From NCBI GenBank assembly GCA_008009225.1, contig CM017764.1, forward strand, positions 48,777,064 through 48,841,063: a stretch of DNA of 64,000 nt, given 5' to 3'. Positions 43,748-54,800 of the stretch are shown here, piece after piece. This stretch comes from Acer yangbiense (lineage: Eukaryota; Streptophyta; Magnoliopsida; Sapindales; Sapindaceae). Below the pieces are notes generated by a model. It was not told the origin of the DNA, made no database searches, and worked only from the letters and a program-made list of their open reading frames with translations. Position numbers and translations under genes: made by a program. Each line of letters opens with the position of its first letter. Within the stretch, counting starts at the first letter, position 1.

Positions 43748-43783
43748 GATAGTTTTTATACACACCGTGCATTATTAGTTTCA
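41986..43783 (+). repeat. copia 3' LTR with 58-nt poly-C tract
   Basis: Starts TGTAAGTTCC right after the polypurine tract and ends TTAGTTTCA. It matches the 5' LTR throughout. The C-run at 43688-43745 is 58 nt against 24 in the 5' LTR. Confidence 0.93.
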
Positions 43784-44440
43784 GGTTGCTCCAAGGGCGC
43801 TATCGACAAGAGAAAAATGGTCAAGGTAAATGCACATCGTTGACAGGCTCGGGAGGACGGTCGATGCAGATCCAGCGCTCTCTCTTTGGCTCTATACAAG
43901 TTCAACAATTCCACAAAAATGAGCTATAATTTCTTAATTTGAAGATAAATTGATTTCACTACATTATTAATTTTTGTTTTTTAAAAATCACTAATTTTCA
44001 ACAATTAGTTACCTTGACAGGTGGTGGCTCCTGAGTTTGAGGAACTTCACACTAGCCACTGGATCCGACGACCTGCTAGTCAAAAGTCAACGACTTGGAC
44101 GGTGATAGCACCAATGAGAGACAAGAGATCTTGGGATGGAGTGGAGGATCGTTTTCGTTGTTCGATTTGCGGACTTTGAAGCTGTTGCTGAGACTCGATC
44201 TGGTTTTTGAAGAAAGAGATTTGGTTTGTTTGTTTAAATTTTCTTGAATTCACAGAAACAGTGAAGAGAGAGAGAATATTTGATTTTGAAAAGTTAGGAA
44301 GACAAATTTGAGGGTATCAGGGGAAGAGAGATTGAAATTTTGAGTGGGAAATTTTGGGGCAAGTAAAACAAAATGGATGGCAATTTTGGCAATTCAAGCC
44401 CAAAGGTAACAAATATAATCAAAAATATATTTTTAGCTAA
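43784..44440. mobile_element. long-inverted-repeat element (Pack-type), right part beyond the copia insertion
   Basis: The reverse complement of about 43784-43900 aligns to the left terminal repeat at about 29740-29830 (CATCTGCA..CGACC, TCCTCCCGAGCC, TTTTTCTCT, CTTGGAGC). This shows that the copia element landed inside the right inverted repeat. The outer part (to about 44400) resembles a promoter and leader region. No target-site duplication was found. Confidence 0.6.
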
Positions 44441-44489
44441 AAAAAAAAAAAAAGCAATAAACTTTTTGTTCATTTCTTTCCATTTCCTC

Positions 44490-44524
<35 letters not shown>

Positions 44525-44900
44525 AATTCTATCATGACTCATGAGTCATATGACCACCCAACCCTCTAAATATTTCGATGAAGCTGGCTTCTCCTTTTGA
44601 CTATACATTCACTTTGGAAAAGTATATATAATCTGCCAAATCCAGATGGAATGATATTAGAAAGCGTTGCTTAGTATGCAAAGTAGCAGTACAGTCATTG
44701 ATTTGAGCTCATATATAATCGACATATGTATTTGTAGAAAATAAGGCAGAAAGACGTTTGTCTATCACTCTATCTTCTTACTCCACTTAGCTTGAAAAGT
44801 CAGCAATGGCAACTCTATATGCTACTATAAATTAATTCCTCTAAATTTTTCTCATCACATATAACAATACTTCTCTGAAAGTAAGCAAGCAAGAGAAAAC
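44441..44900 (+). promoter_or_regulatory. defensin upstream region and TATA box
   Basis: CTATAAATTA at 44825-44834 lies about 70 bp before the defensin ATG, a normal TATA spacing for a plant gene. The upstream block 44755-44835 recurs at the end of the window. A (TAA)n microsatellite is at about 44500-44524. Confidence 0.6.
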
Positions 44901-45430
44901 ATGGCCAAGAGTACTCACTACTTTGCAATCTTGTTTGTCTTCGTCCTCATTGCAATCCCAGGTGATTTTTCTTTTCTTTTCTTATCTTATTATTTTCACT
45001 ATCTTTAACTATTCGATCAACTTCATACAGAGATCAGCGTAGCAGATGATCCGATGAATCTGTTATAACGTTGTATTAATATTATATATATATATAATAT
45101 GGTTCCGTTTAGATAGAATACTAGTGTACTATTGTATTATCTTTAACTCTTTGAAGTCATTAGCGCGGCAAATGATCTGAATCCTGATATTGTTGTATAC
45201 TTGTATGGTTGTATGCAGAGATGATGATGACGAGGGTGGAAGCAAATGTATGTGAGAAGCCTAGTCAAACATGGTCTGGAAATTGTGGGAATACAGGGCA
45301 CTGTGACAAGCAATGCAAGGACTGGGAACATGCTAGTCATGGAGCTTGTCATAAACGTGACAATCACTGGAAATGTTTCTGCTACTTCGAATGTAAGAAG
45401 CAGGAAAATCATGAGCAGAAGAAAGTCTGA
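44901..45430 (+). CDS. plant defensin (secreted cysteine-rich antimicrobial peptide)
   Basis: Two exons, 44901-44961 and 45219-45430 (TGA), form a 90-residue precursor. The intron interrupts a codon after its first base, near the signal-peptide end, as in most plant defensin genes. Residues 1-20 are a hydrophobic secretion signal. The mature part has eight cysteines in the CS-alpha-beta pattern: C, C, CxxxC (CDKQC), C, CxC (CFC), C. It has the usual aromatic/glycine positions (WSGNC, SHGAC). The C-terminus carries an extra charged tail of about 11 residues after the last Cys, longer than in minimal defensins. Such peptides act extracellularly on fungal or bacterial membranes (family knowledge). 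A poly(A) signal AATAAA is at 45610. The gene looks intact. Confidence 0.9.
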
Positions 45431-46046
45431 TGATCAGATCTTCACTTCATGATTTTATAGAGTATTTATATATAATTAAGTTGCTGATGAAATAAACTAA
45501 GCTGCATGCATGCATGCATTTGAATTTGTAGTATAAACGGATGTGATGATCGATGATGATGATCATGTCTGGTTGTGTACGTACGTGTCTAGCTAGCTTG
45601 TAGTGCTTGAATAAAAGTGTTTCTCAGCCGAAACATTTAATTTGCAGTTGTTTATCAATGTTGTTGTTAATGAAGTTTCAATATCTATATATCAAAACCT
45701 ATGCAAAATTAATTATTTAATTTGTTAATTAAGTCATAATTTTTTTTTTTTTGAAAGGGAATTAAGTCATAATTTAACCAGCTTGTTTTGGTTAATATTG
45801 ATCTGGTCAGTATTGTCTTGGTTATCGACTCCCTGACATGGGTTGTTTTGCCGGAAGAGCCGAGCTATTTTGGGAAATGCATGCTAATCTGTTAGAATCC
45901 AGAACAAAGTTCGAATTCCTTTAGTAAGCTTGTCCAATTTTCTGCATCAAACAGCATGTAATTAACATGTTTTCATGGGTATACATCAGCTACAGCCATA
46001 AAATAAACAAAAATAAAAAATAATTTTTACTATTGGTTTGACTTAG
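45431..46046. other. defensin 3' UTR and intergenic DNA
   Basis: Includes GCATGCATGCATGC near 45502 and the AATAAA at 45610. Beyond 45660 it is AT-rich with nothing recognised. Confidence 0.45.
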
Positions 46047-46203
46047 GTTTGCATCAAGGGCGGCCCGGAGGGTGCGCCTAGGGCCCGCGATAACTAGGGG
46101 CCCAAAATTTATTGGGTAAACTTAAGTTATTATGGGTTAAGACTAGGGACCCAAAATTTATTGGGTAAGTACTTAAGTTATTATGGGTTAAATTGTAAAA
46201 AAA

Positions 46204-48102
46204 GGGATTTAATCATTTCCCCCCTCAAGGTTTGCTATATTAGAAAGGTGGGGACAGAGTTTTTCAATATTGGCCGTTAACCCCCCCAAAACAGACTTAT
46301 TCATCAAAGACCCCTCCTGTTAGGAAAACCGTCCAAATTGGACGTTGACCGTTACTGTTGAGGGGCAAATGCGTAAAATCACCATGGGGACAGGAATTAT
46401 AATTTGGACTGAAGGTTATAAAAGTAATTTGATATTTACAATTAATAATATATTAAAAAAAACAAATGGGTGGAGGAGATCATGCCACATCACTCCTCCA
46501 ATGAAAATAATTAAAAAAATTAAATATTAAAATTAAAAATTAAACAAACTCTCTATCCCCAAGTTCTTCTTCTTCTTCTTCTCCATGACCAGTCGACCAC
46601 CATCATCTAAAAATAAACCCTAAACCATCATCTTCTACTCTCTCTCTCTCTCACACACACACTTCTTCTTTTCCTCACCTACGGCCACTACCTAATCCTA
46701 AATTATGTTTCATCACGGTAGCGGAGGAGATCGATTCGGGAAAATAAACCCTAAACCATCATCTTCTACTATTCCTCTCTTACACTTCTTCTCTTCCTCA
46801 CCCACGACCACTACCATAAACCCTAAACCATCATCTTCTACTCTCTCTCTCTCTCACTCCTTCTTCTCTTCCTCACCCACGGCCACTACCTAATCCCAAA
46901 TTATGTTTCATCGTGGCAACGGAGGAGATCGATTTGAGATCATCAACTAAAAATTCAAACCCAGATTCCACTCATCCTCATCTTTAGCATCATCAGCCAC
47001 CACAGAGAAGGACTCTTCTCTTCTTTTGGACCTCGGTTAAGCATCTGCCAGTTGAGGGATTTTGCGGTTTGGCCTCTCGGCTTTACATCTACAAGACCAC
47101 AGAGTCCATCAATCGCATGCCATCATCTCACACCTGCTTTTACCGATTGTTTTTCTTTGTTTATCCCTCACTGAAGGTCATGCGAGATCGATTTCACATC
47201 GTCACTCAAGAACATGTGGGCTGCAGCTTCAGTACTTGGTGAGGTACTCGTCTCTCTCGTCGATTTGAGATTTATGATTTGGGGTTTGGGTTTTTGATTT
47301 GGGGGTGTGGTGGTGTGTTTCTGGGTTTTGATTTGGTTTAGTTTTTGGTTCTCTTCCAGAAATCATCATCTACACGGGTTAGGGTTTGATGGTAGAAGAT
47401 GATGATGATGATAAATTTGGGCGTCTGAATTTTTGTTGTTATGTAATTGTGTATGATGAAGAAGATGTGTTTGAATTTTTGTTGTTGTGTAATTGTGCAG
47501 TTTTGTTATAAACATGGAAATGGATTGGTTAATTAATGTAATATTGTGTTCGACTATGTTGTTTATTTATTTGTCAAATGGTGCTTTAATTAGAAGATAC
47601 AGATTCTATAGAATAGGAGTTTAGATGACTGTGTTGGTTCTACACTGGTTGGTGGTGAGAAAGTTGGGACATTCGATGGAACTGATTTTGTTTTTGAGAT
47701 TGATCATAAGATAAAGGAACATATTGATAATGTGCTATATTCAGATTTCAGGTTCAGGTGGTGGTGCTTTGGGTTCAGGTAGTGTGGTAGAGATCAGTTT
47801 ACAGTTTTAATTAGAGGGTAAAATAGTAATTTTTTATTTAAATGCATAGGAGGGCATTTTGGTCTATTTACCCACTGCAAGTTGTAGCTACAAGTGCAAT
47901 ATGTTTTTAAAAGGCACAGGAGGGTATTTTGGCCAATTTACACGTAAACAGTTGTCAGAGTTAGGATCTCTGTTAAAAAAGCTAAAGAAGGGGATGTTTC
48001 AACATTATTTTCATTTTAGAGGGGGAGATCGGCCAATTTCAGGAAACCCTATCCTCACCTTTATAATAGGGTAAAGGTTAGGGGGGAAAACGATCTTTTC
48101 CC
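46204..48102. mobile_element. Mutator-type non-autonomous element nested in the hAT
   Basis: The ends GGGATTTAATCATTTCCCCCC and the inverse of GGGGGGAAAACGATCTTTTCCC are related inverted repeats. Flanks share TAAAAAAA (about 46196-46203 and 48103-48110). The interior is leader-like: AATAAACCCTAAACCATCATC plus TC-rich stretches repeated three times (46610-46870), followed by intron-like T-rich DNA. Short frames occur but none has a recognised domain. It may carry a captured gene 5' end. Confidence 0.65.
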
Positions 48103-48324
48103 TAAAAAAAAGGCATAAAATAGAAAATGGCCCAATTATTTATTTTAAATAGAAAAACTCAAATATTACCTAAAAAAATTTAACACTAGACCAAATTCGT
48201 TTTATTCAGTACAAAACCCAAATATGAAAATTTATTGTTAAGGGATATTTCGGTAAATTTTTCCTGTACTATATAATGTGAAAATCAAAACCCTAAACCT
48301 AAATTCACAGCCGCTTCAATCCTT

Positions 48325-48330
<6 letters not shown>

Positions 48331-48360
<30 letters not shown>
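48331..48360. repeat. (TC)n microsatellite
   Basis: Pure CT dinucleotide run in the leader-like part of the hAT element. Confidence 0.9.
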
Positions 48361-48363
<3 letters not shown>

Positions 48364-49097
48364 CAAAGGTAGGCCGTATGTTCTTCTTCTTCTTCTACTC
48401 GTTCTTCTGCTTCAATGTCGATTTAGGGTTCATTTTATTCATAATATTTTAAAAATTAATTCATAATCTTATTTTCTTGATTCATAACATTGTTATTCAT
48501 AATCTAGGTTTGCTTTGGTTGGATTATTATTCAACTTTGGTATGTAATCTTGAAAAATTTTGCTTTTTGTTGGTATTTCTAGTCCATATATAACCATATA
48601 AGTGTTTTTTTATTAAAAAAAATAGTGTTGGTTCTGATTCGATAACAGTGTAAGTTAATATCGCTTGTTTTTTTTACTAGGGTTTATTGATAATTGGAAT
48701 AAGCTGTTATTTTTCTATTTTTATTTGATTAGTTTATTGGTTTCTTATATTTACGCCTGAAAATATGGCCGTAGTAAGTTTAAGAATTGATATATTTGTT
48801 GCTGGAATACTAGAATTAGATTATTGGGTGTCAGGTTTTTTCAATTAAAGCATAAGACCAGTTTTCCAATTTTAGATCTGATTGTGAATGACAATTTTTT
48901 TCCTTTACAATTTTGTGTTATTGTTAAATCTCTTTATTTTCTACCAAATGCAACAGTAGACATAAAAATCATGGATTTTTTAATTTTGATTTTTATATTG
49001 GGATGAAGTGGGGATGATTTAATTTGTTGGTACGGGAACCATTTTTTTTATTTTACCCAGGGGCCTCAGAATAGTCAGGACCGACACTAGTTTGCAT

Positions 49098-49647
49098 GCT
49101 AGGTATTCATTTGCAAGGATCTCGTCCTGAATGGCACCGGGCCAGGGGTTAAACCTATGATTTTGTATTAGGCGGGTTGTACTAAATATTAGTTATAAAC
49201 TACATTAATTTTCTATTATAAAATAAATCAAATACTAATATTAAAAATCAAATAAAAGAGATCATACTATTATTTTAAGCATTACCCAATAGTTCCCTCT
49301 CATAACCTAATTAATTAAAAACATATGAAACTGTATGTATAAAGAAAAACATGTGAAACACAATTAATTTTATTAATAATTTAATTCATCGATGTCAATC
49401 TCAAATATAGTAGTTTATGTGTCAATTGTTAAAAATAAAAAGCAAATCCTAATTATGTATTTTAATCAAAATTATTTTAATCACCAAATATTAAAAAAAT
49501 TCCAAAAAATTTACACAAAAATAATTGTATCTATTTATCTTATCAATCTAGAAATAAACAAATCACAGATAAATTTAACTAAATCAAACTAATCCTAAAT
49601 CATTTTTAATATAACAAACAAATCCTAACAAAATAATAAATAAGGAA
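49098..49647. other. intergenic, AT-rich
   Basis: Extremely AT-rich. No coding or repeat structure supported. Confidence 0.4.
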
Positions 49648-49656
49648 ATAATAAGA

Positions 49657-50445
49657 GAGAAATTCGAAAGTAGCCATGTGAAACATTAAACTTTTGTTAA
49701 TAACCACTTTTGAAATTTTAATTGTTAATAGCCACTTTTTAAAAAAAAATTAAGTGTAGTACCATAAATTACCAGAGTACCCCTGAAAATAGTGTTTTTT
49801 AAACTTCAAAGCAAACTTCAAATCACGACTAAATTGAAAATACACAAACTTGAAATCATTTCTAAATGGAAATATCCAAACTTGAAATCATGCCTAAAAT
49901 AGAAATATTCAAACTTGAAATCTGGACTAAATTGAAATTAGGATAAGTTTTTTTTTTTTTTTTCCCTCTTTCTTCTTCCTCTTCTTCTTCCCCAAATTCA
50001 AATTAGGTTTAGGTTTTTTGTTTTGCAGATCTATTCGTCGGCGATCATGAAGCACCGAGCCGCCAGACGTCGTCGACTGGTCGTCGCCTATCGTCAGTCG
50101 CTGTTCATGCAGGTCGCCTATCGGAAGTGAAGGTCGTTGGTTCGTGAAGCCGTTGTGAAGGGTCGCTGGTCACTGGTTCGTGTAGCCGCTGGTCCGTGAG
50201 GGTCATGTGAGCTCGGAGACGACTTCCGATGGTGGACGACCACGTCCGGCGATGGCGACGGCACCGAGAGGAGAAAAGAGAGAGACGATCGGGAGAGAGA
50301 GAGCAGAGGAGAGAGAAGAAGAAAGAGAGAAAAAAAGGAGAGAGAGTGTTTTGGGGAGGTTTTTATATGAGGGCTTTCCAGTAATTTCTAAAAAAAGTGG
50401 CTATTAACAATTAAAATTATGCATGTGGTTAAAAAAGAATTTCCC
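49657..50445. mobile_element. Mutator-type non-autonomous element (Pack-like)
   Basis: The inverted ends share GAAATTC and, further in, AATTTTAATTGTTAATAGCCACTTTTT. The flanks ATAATAAGA (49648-49656) and ATAATTAGA (50446-50454) differ at one of nine bases. The right half (50030-50340) is GC-richer, with TCGTCG/CGGCG-type sequence and a purine-rich GAGAGA stretch, unlike the AT-rich arms. It may be a captured leader or exon, but no protein is recognisable. Confidence 0.75.
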
Positions 50446-50667
50446 ATAATTAGAGTGGTCAGTTTTGACAATTTTCACAAATAATAAACTATTTAACAAA
50501 ATAAGTTTGGAGAGAAGAAGGGAAAAAATAAAATAAATAAAATAGAGAATGAGTGGAGTAGATGAGAGAGAATGCGTGGGGTAGATGATACCGGAGAGAA
50601 ACACGAAATCAACAACAATTTTTTTTAATTAGGATTCCCTCCTCACAATCTAGTGACACCTAAGACC

Positions 50668-51845
50668 TAGGAAGCACGGATACGGATACGGGTACGGGAT
50701 ATGGATACGGATACGGCACGATACGGGGATACGGCAAATCTCCAAAAACTAGGATACGGATACGGATACGGATACGGCAGGGATACGACAATTAAAATAA
50801 TATATATTTTTTTTATTTTTTTAAAATAAGAATATATAAAAAGATATTTGATAATCCATTCAAAAATCAAAACATATTCATATTCAATCATCCAAATAAA
50901 ACATGTCACATAATAACCTAAGTCATAACTCATAACAATGTAACATATTACAATATCCAAATTAAGTCGTAACATATTACAAAATTGAAAATCCAAATAA
51001 AACATACGTTAACGTCACATAAGTTATAATATATTACAAAATCCAAATAATACATAAAATAAACTCATAAAGTAGATACTAAACTCCTAATTGGAATACA
51101 AGAAAAAGTGAAAAATATACCTTAAGCTGTTGTTTTCTGCTGGTGTTGTATTCTTCTTCTTCCTCTTCTCTTCTCCTTCTTCTTTTCTTTTTTTTTGAAA
51201 CGGCAACCTTTTATTCAAAGGAGAAAATTACAAAGAAAAAGGAAACATATAGCCAATTTGCCCCAAAGGCAACGCCCACCCAAGCACTACCCAACTCTGC
51301 CCAGTCCCAAGAAAGCAAACGCAGCAAGCACATATACAAAATCACAAAAAACACAAACATCAGACATCAGACATCAGATGCTACTCCAACCGAAGCTTAT
51401 AATCTTTCTTCTTCTTCCTCTTCTCTTCTCCTTCCTCTTCTCTTCTCTTCTCCTTCTTCTTTTCTTTTTTCTGATTTTTCTTTCACTGTCAAGGCGGCTG
51501 ACTAAATGAAACGAGCCCTAATTCTAACGGACCTAATCTGATATATTTCTTTAAAATTTCATTTTGACCCATACATTTTTGAAATTATAATTTGACCCCG
51601 TTTTGTACTAAAATATTTATGATTTTGCCCCAAACGTATCCCTTGCGTATCCATTCCGTATCCTGCCGTATCCCAGCCGTATCCCCCAAGTATCCTCCAG
51701 TTAAACTTGTGAAAAAGTCAACGGATATGCCATTTGGCGTATCGGATACGTATCCGGGTGTATCCGAGGTGTATCCAAGGTGTATCCAAACCGGATACGA
51801 GTTCGATACGGGACCTCCACCAAACGGAGTATCCGTGCTTCCTTG
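50668..51845. mobile_element. non-autonomous DNA transposon with GAAGCACGGATACGG ends
   Basis: The left end TAGGAAGCACGGATACGG is the inverse of the right end GTATCCGTGCTTCCTTG. Both ends are extended by GGATAC/GTATCC tandem units (50680-50790 and 51640-51840). CCTAAGACC flanks both sides (50659-50667 and 51846-51854), a 9-bp duplication suggesting Mutator type, though the ends are not typical. The interior has pyrimidine-rich TCTTCTTC blocks near 51150-51200 and 51405-51480 and no coding gene. Confidence 0.8.
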
Positions 51846-51847
51846 CC

Positions 51848-54800
51848 TAAGACCATCTCCAATGCATATGACAATGTCAATGCCAAATTTGGCACAAAAA
51901 AAGAGTAAAATGCTATATTTGGCACATCAATTTTTTATTTTTTATTTTTGGTGCAAAGGGGGCTAATCAGCCCAAAAAACAAAGAAACAAAACGAAATTA
52001 AAAACTAGGCACAAGCCTAGTACTAACAGCACCCTTGAAGTCATGCCCCAAGCAGCCAGCAATCTGTAGAGGAGGGTCTTCAAAAATAGTAGTACCCAGA
52101 TCAAGAGAATGGCCCAAGTTTGCCAAGCTATCCGCCACTTTATTACTTTCTATAAACATGCAGAACTTTGCAGCTCCAATTACTTCTCATGAGGGATTTG
52201 CAATCTTGGATAATGTTGAAAAGAGGATGGTTCGTAGAGCAATCATTGTTGATGAGAGCCACAGCAGATTGAGAATCAGATTCAATAACCACTTTTCTAA
52301 ACCCAGCCTTCTAAACCAGCTTTAGACCCTCTAGCAAACCCCACATCTCAGCTTCAATAACACTCCCCTATCCCTTGTTCAGAGCAAACCCAACCAGCCA
52401 TTGCTTCAAATGGTTCCTAGCGACACAACCAGCAGAGATGCATCCTGATTCAGGATTCCTACTACCGTCGACATTGAGTTTAACCCAGTCAAATTCAGGC
52501 GGGTTCCAGCAAACAAGGTAGCTATTCATAGCTGCATTTTTCTTAACATCATTATTGGCCTTCATCCACTCATCCACATACTTCCAAATGACCTTGCCAG
52601 GGCAGACATGCATCTTGACGGTAAGACTAAAAATATTATCACACCTCCACTTCCACATAAACCAAAGAGTCACAAGAAACAACAGATAGTTAGGAATTCT
52701 GCCCATAATCAACATATTGCATTTGAGGTTCTCACAAATCCACACATTCCAGTCCGCTTGATAAGAGGCATCCTTAGTCACTCCTCTACTGATATTCTCC
52801 CAAATACCAATGGAAACATTGCACTTCCTAAAAACATGCTCAATATCCTCGCAGCCCTCCTTGCAACGCACACAAGTAATATCAGTAGTAATACCCATGT
52901 ATGCCCTGTGAGAATTTGTTAATAATTTTCCATGAAGGAACATCCAGAGAAAAAAAAGGACTCTCGGAGGAAGCTTGAGTTTCCAAATAAAGCTCAATTG
53001 CCAAGGCACGTACTCAACATGCTTAATATGACACTCATAAGCACTCTTGACAGTGAAATCACCATTTTTAGTCAAGCCCCACATAGGCACATCCTCAGTA
53101 TGTTGATTATTGCCAACATGAATACTTATAATTCTGCACACAATGTTCCAGGGTAAAACAGCAGAAAGCTTCCACACATCCCATTCATTACCATGAAAAT
53201 AGTCATAAACCTACTCAGTTATCTTGTTGTCAGAAAGAGGATAGGTAGCATACCCTTTTAGTTTTCCGAAATCAGGAGTCCAATCGTCTAACCAGAACTT
53301 GATTCCTCTCCCATTACCAACTCTCCATTTCATGCCATCCATTAAGAGCTTTGCTCCAAAAAGGACCCCCTTCCAGGTGCTCGAACAGGTCTTGTTATTG
53401 AAATTTTCTAGAGTAGACATATTACCTCCTTTAAGAAATTTGTGCTTGAGCAATCTACCCCATAGACCAGTTTCTTTTTTAGCCAACCGCCACCCAACCT
53501 TAACCAGCAGAGCCTGGTTCATCAACTTCATCTTTTTCATGCCTAAACCTCATAACTTTTTCGGCAGACACACAGTCTCCCAGTTAACAAGGTGGATTTT
53601 CCTTTTATGAGCAGAACTACCCCATACAAAATCTCTGTTAGCTTTATCAATACTCTTAGCAATGTTCGAAGGAAGCTTGATGGATTGCATGGCATAAATA
53701 GGGATCGCAGAGGACACAGTTTTGATGAGAGTGCATCTACCTGCAAAAGAGAGAGAAGCACTCTTCCATGTAGCCAGCCTTTTCTGAGTTTTTTCCAGAA
53801 TATCTCTATAAGTAGCCTTCATAATGCGACCATGAATTAAGGGAACACCAAGGTAAGATCCTAGGTCTTTAGTAACTAGAGAACCACAAATCTCTGCTAA
53901 GACTTTGGCATCACAATTACTCATGTTGCTTGAACAATAAATTCTAGATTTAGGATAACTGACCTGTTGACTAGAGAAATCACATAACATATCAAGGCAC
54001 TCTCTCATGATGCGAGCTTGTTGACTCGAAGCTTTACCAAAGAGAATAAGGTCATCTGCAAAGAAGAGGTGAGATATTTTAGGTCATCTTCTGGACACCT
54101 TCACTGGTTTCCAAGAACGTTCTGAAACTTTCTGCGTGATAATATGGGATAGCTTCTCCATACATAACACAAAGATATAGGGAGAAAGCGGATCACCATG
54201 TCTAATGCCACATTTAGGACTAAAGTTCTCAGACAACTTACCATTCACAATAACCTTATATTGAACACTAGTGATGCAACTCATAATAAGGTCATTCAGC
54301 TTCCCAACAATACCCACTTCCTCAAAAATTTGTTTGATAAACCACCATTGCAGCTTATCATAGGCTTTAGCTAAATCAATCTTCCAAGCGATGTACCCCA
54401 CTTTACCCTTCATAGTTTTAATCTTGTGGAGAACCTCTTGCGCAATAACAATGTTATCTTGAATTTGCCTACTAGGCACAAAGACCACCTGATTTGGACT
54501 AACCAAGTCAGGAAGGAGCACTCTAAGTCTTTGCACTAGAATTTTGCTCAGGACTTTATAAATTGTGTTACACAGGATGATCGACCTAAACTGGGCCATG
54601 CTGGTAGGATTGGAAACTTTAAGGATAAGGGTGATAAGGGTCTGGTTAATGTTGATAGGGACACAACCCTTAGAAAAACAATCCGTGACCATCCTTATCA
54701 AATCAGATTTATAAACGTTCCAACACTGCTGGAAAAAAGCCACAAGAAACCCATATGGACCAGGAGCTTTGAGACCACCAACATTAAATAAGCATTGTTT

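Larger units (their letters stand above)
33367..43783 (+). mobile_element. Ty1/copia element with gag only (no pol), nested insertions
   Basis: LTRs of 1764 and 1798 bp begin TGTAAGTTCC and end TAGTTTCA. A primer-binding site follows the first LTR and a polypurine tract precedes the second. The internal region encodes gag (frameshifted and internally triplicated), then a zinc-knuckle-like tail (PTCHFRGIDGHIRPSCFHYIK). Protease, integrase, RT and RNase H are not detectable in either strand. About 2.1 kb of the interior is a probable reverse-oriented solo LTR. Flanks AGTCA (left) and GGTTG (right) do not match, so the target-site duplication has been lost or the ends come from different copies. 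Confidence 0.9.
46055..49089. mobile_element. non-autonomous hAT element (GGGCGGCCC ends, 8-bp duplication)
   Basis: The ends CAAGGGCGGCCC and GGACCGACACTA are degenerate inverted repeats of the CAGGGCCGGCCC type. They are flanked by an exact GTTTGCAT at 46047-46054 and 49090-49097. There is no transposase. Near the right, 48275-48370 looks like a leader exon (AAACCCTAAACC, a TC microsatellite, then CAAAG/GTAGGC), perhaps a relic of the parent element. A second transposon is nested at 46204-48102. Confidence 0.82.

Noticed and set aside
51143..51509. Ser/Leu-rich frames of 104-120 codons
   Set aside because: Translation of TCTTCTTC tracts within a non-autonomous transposon.
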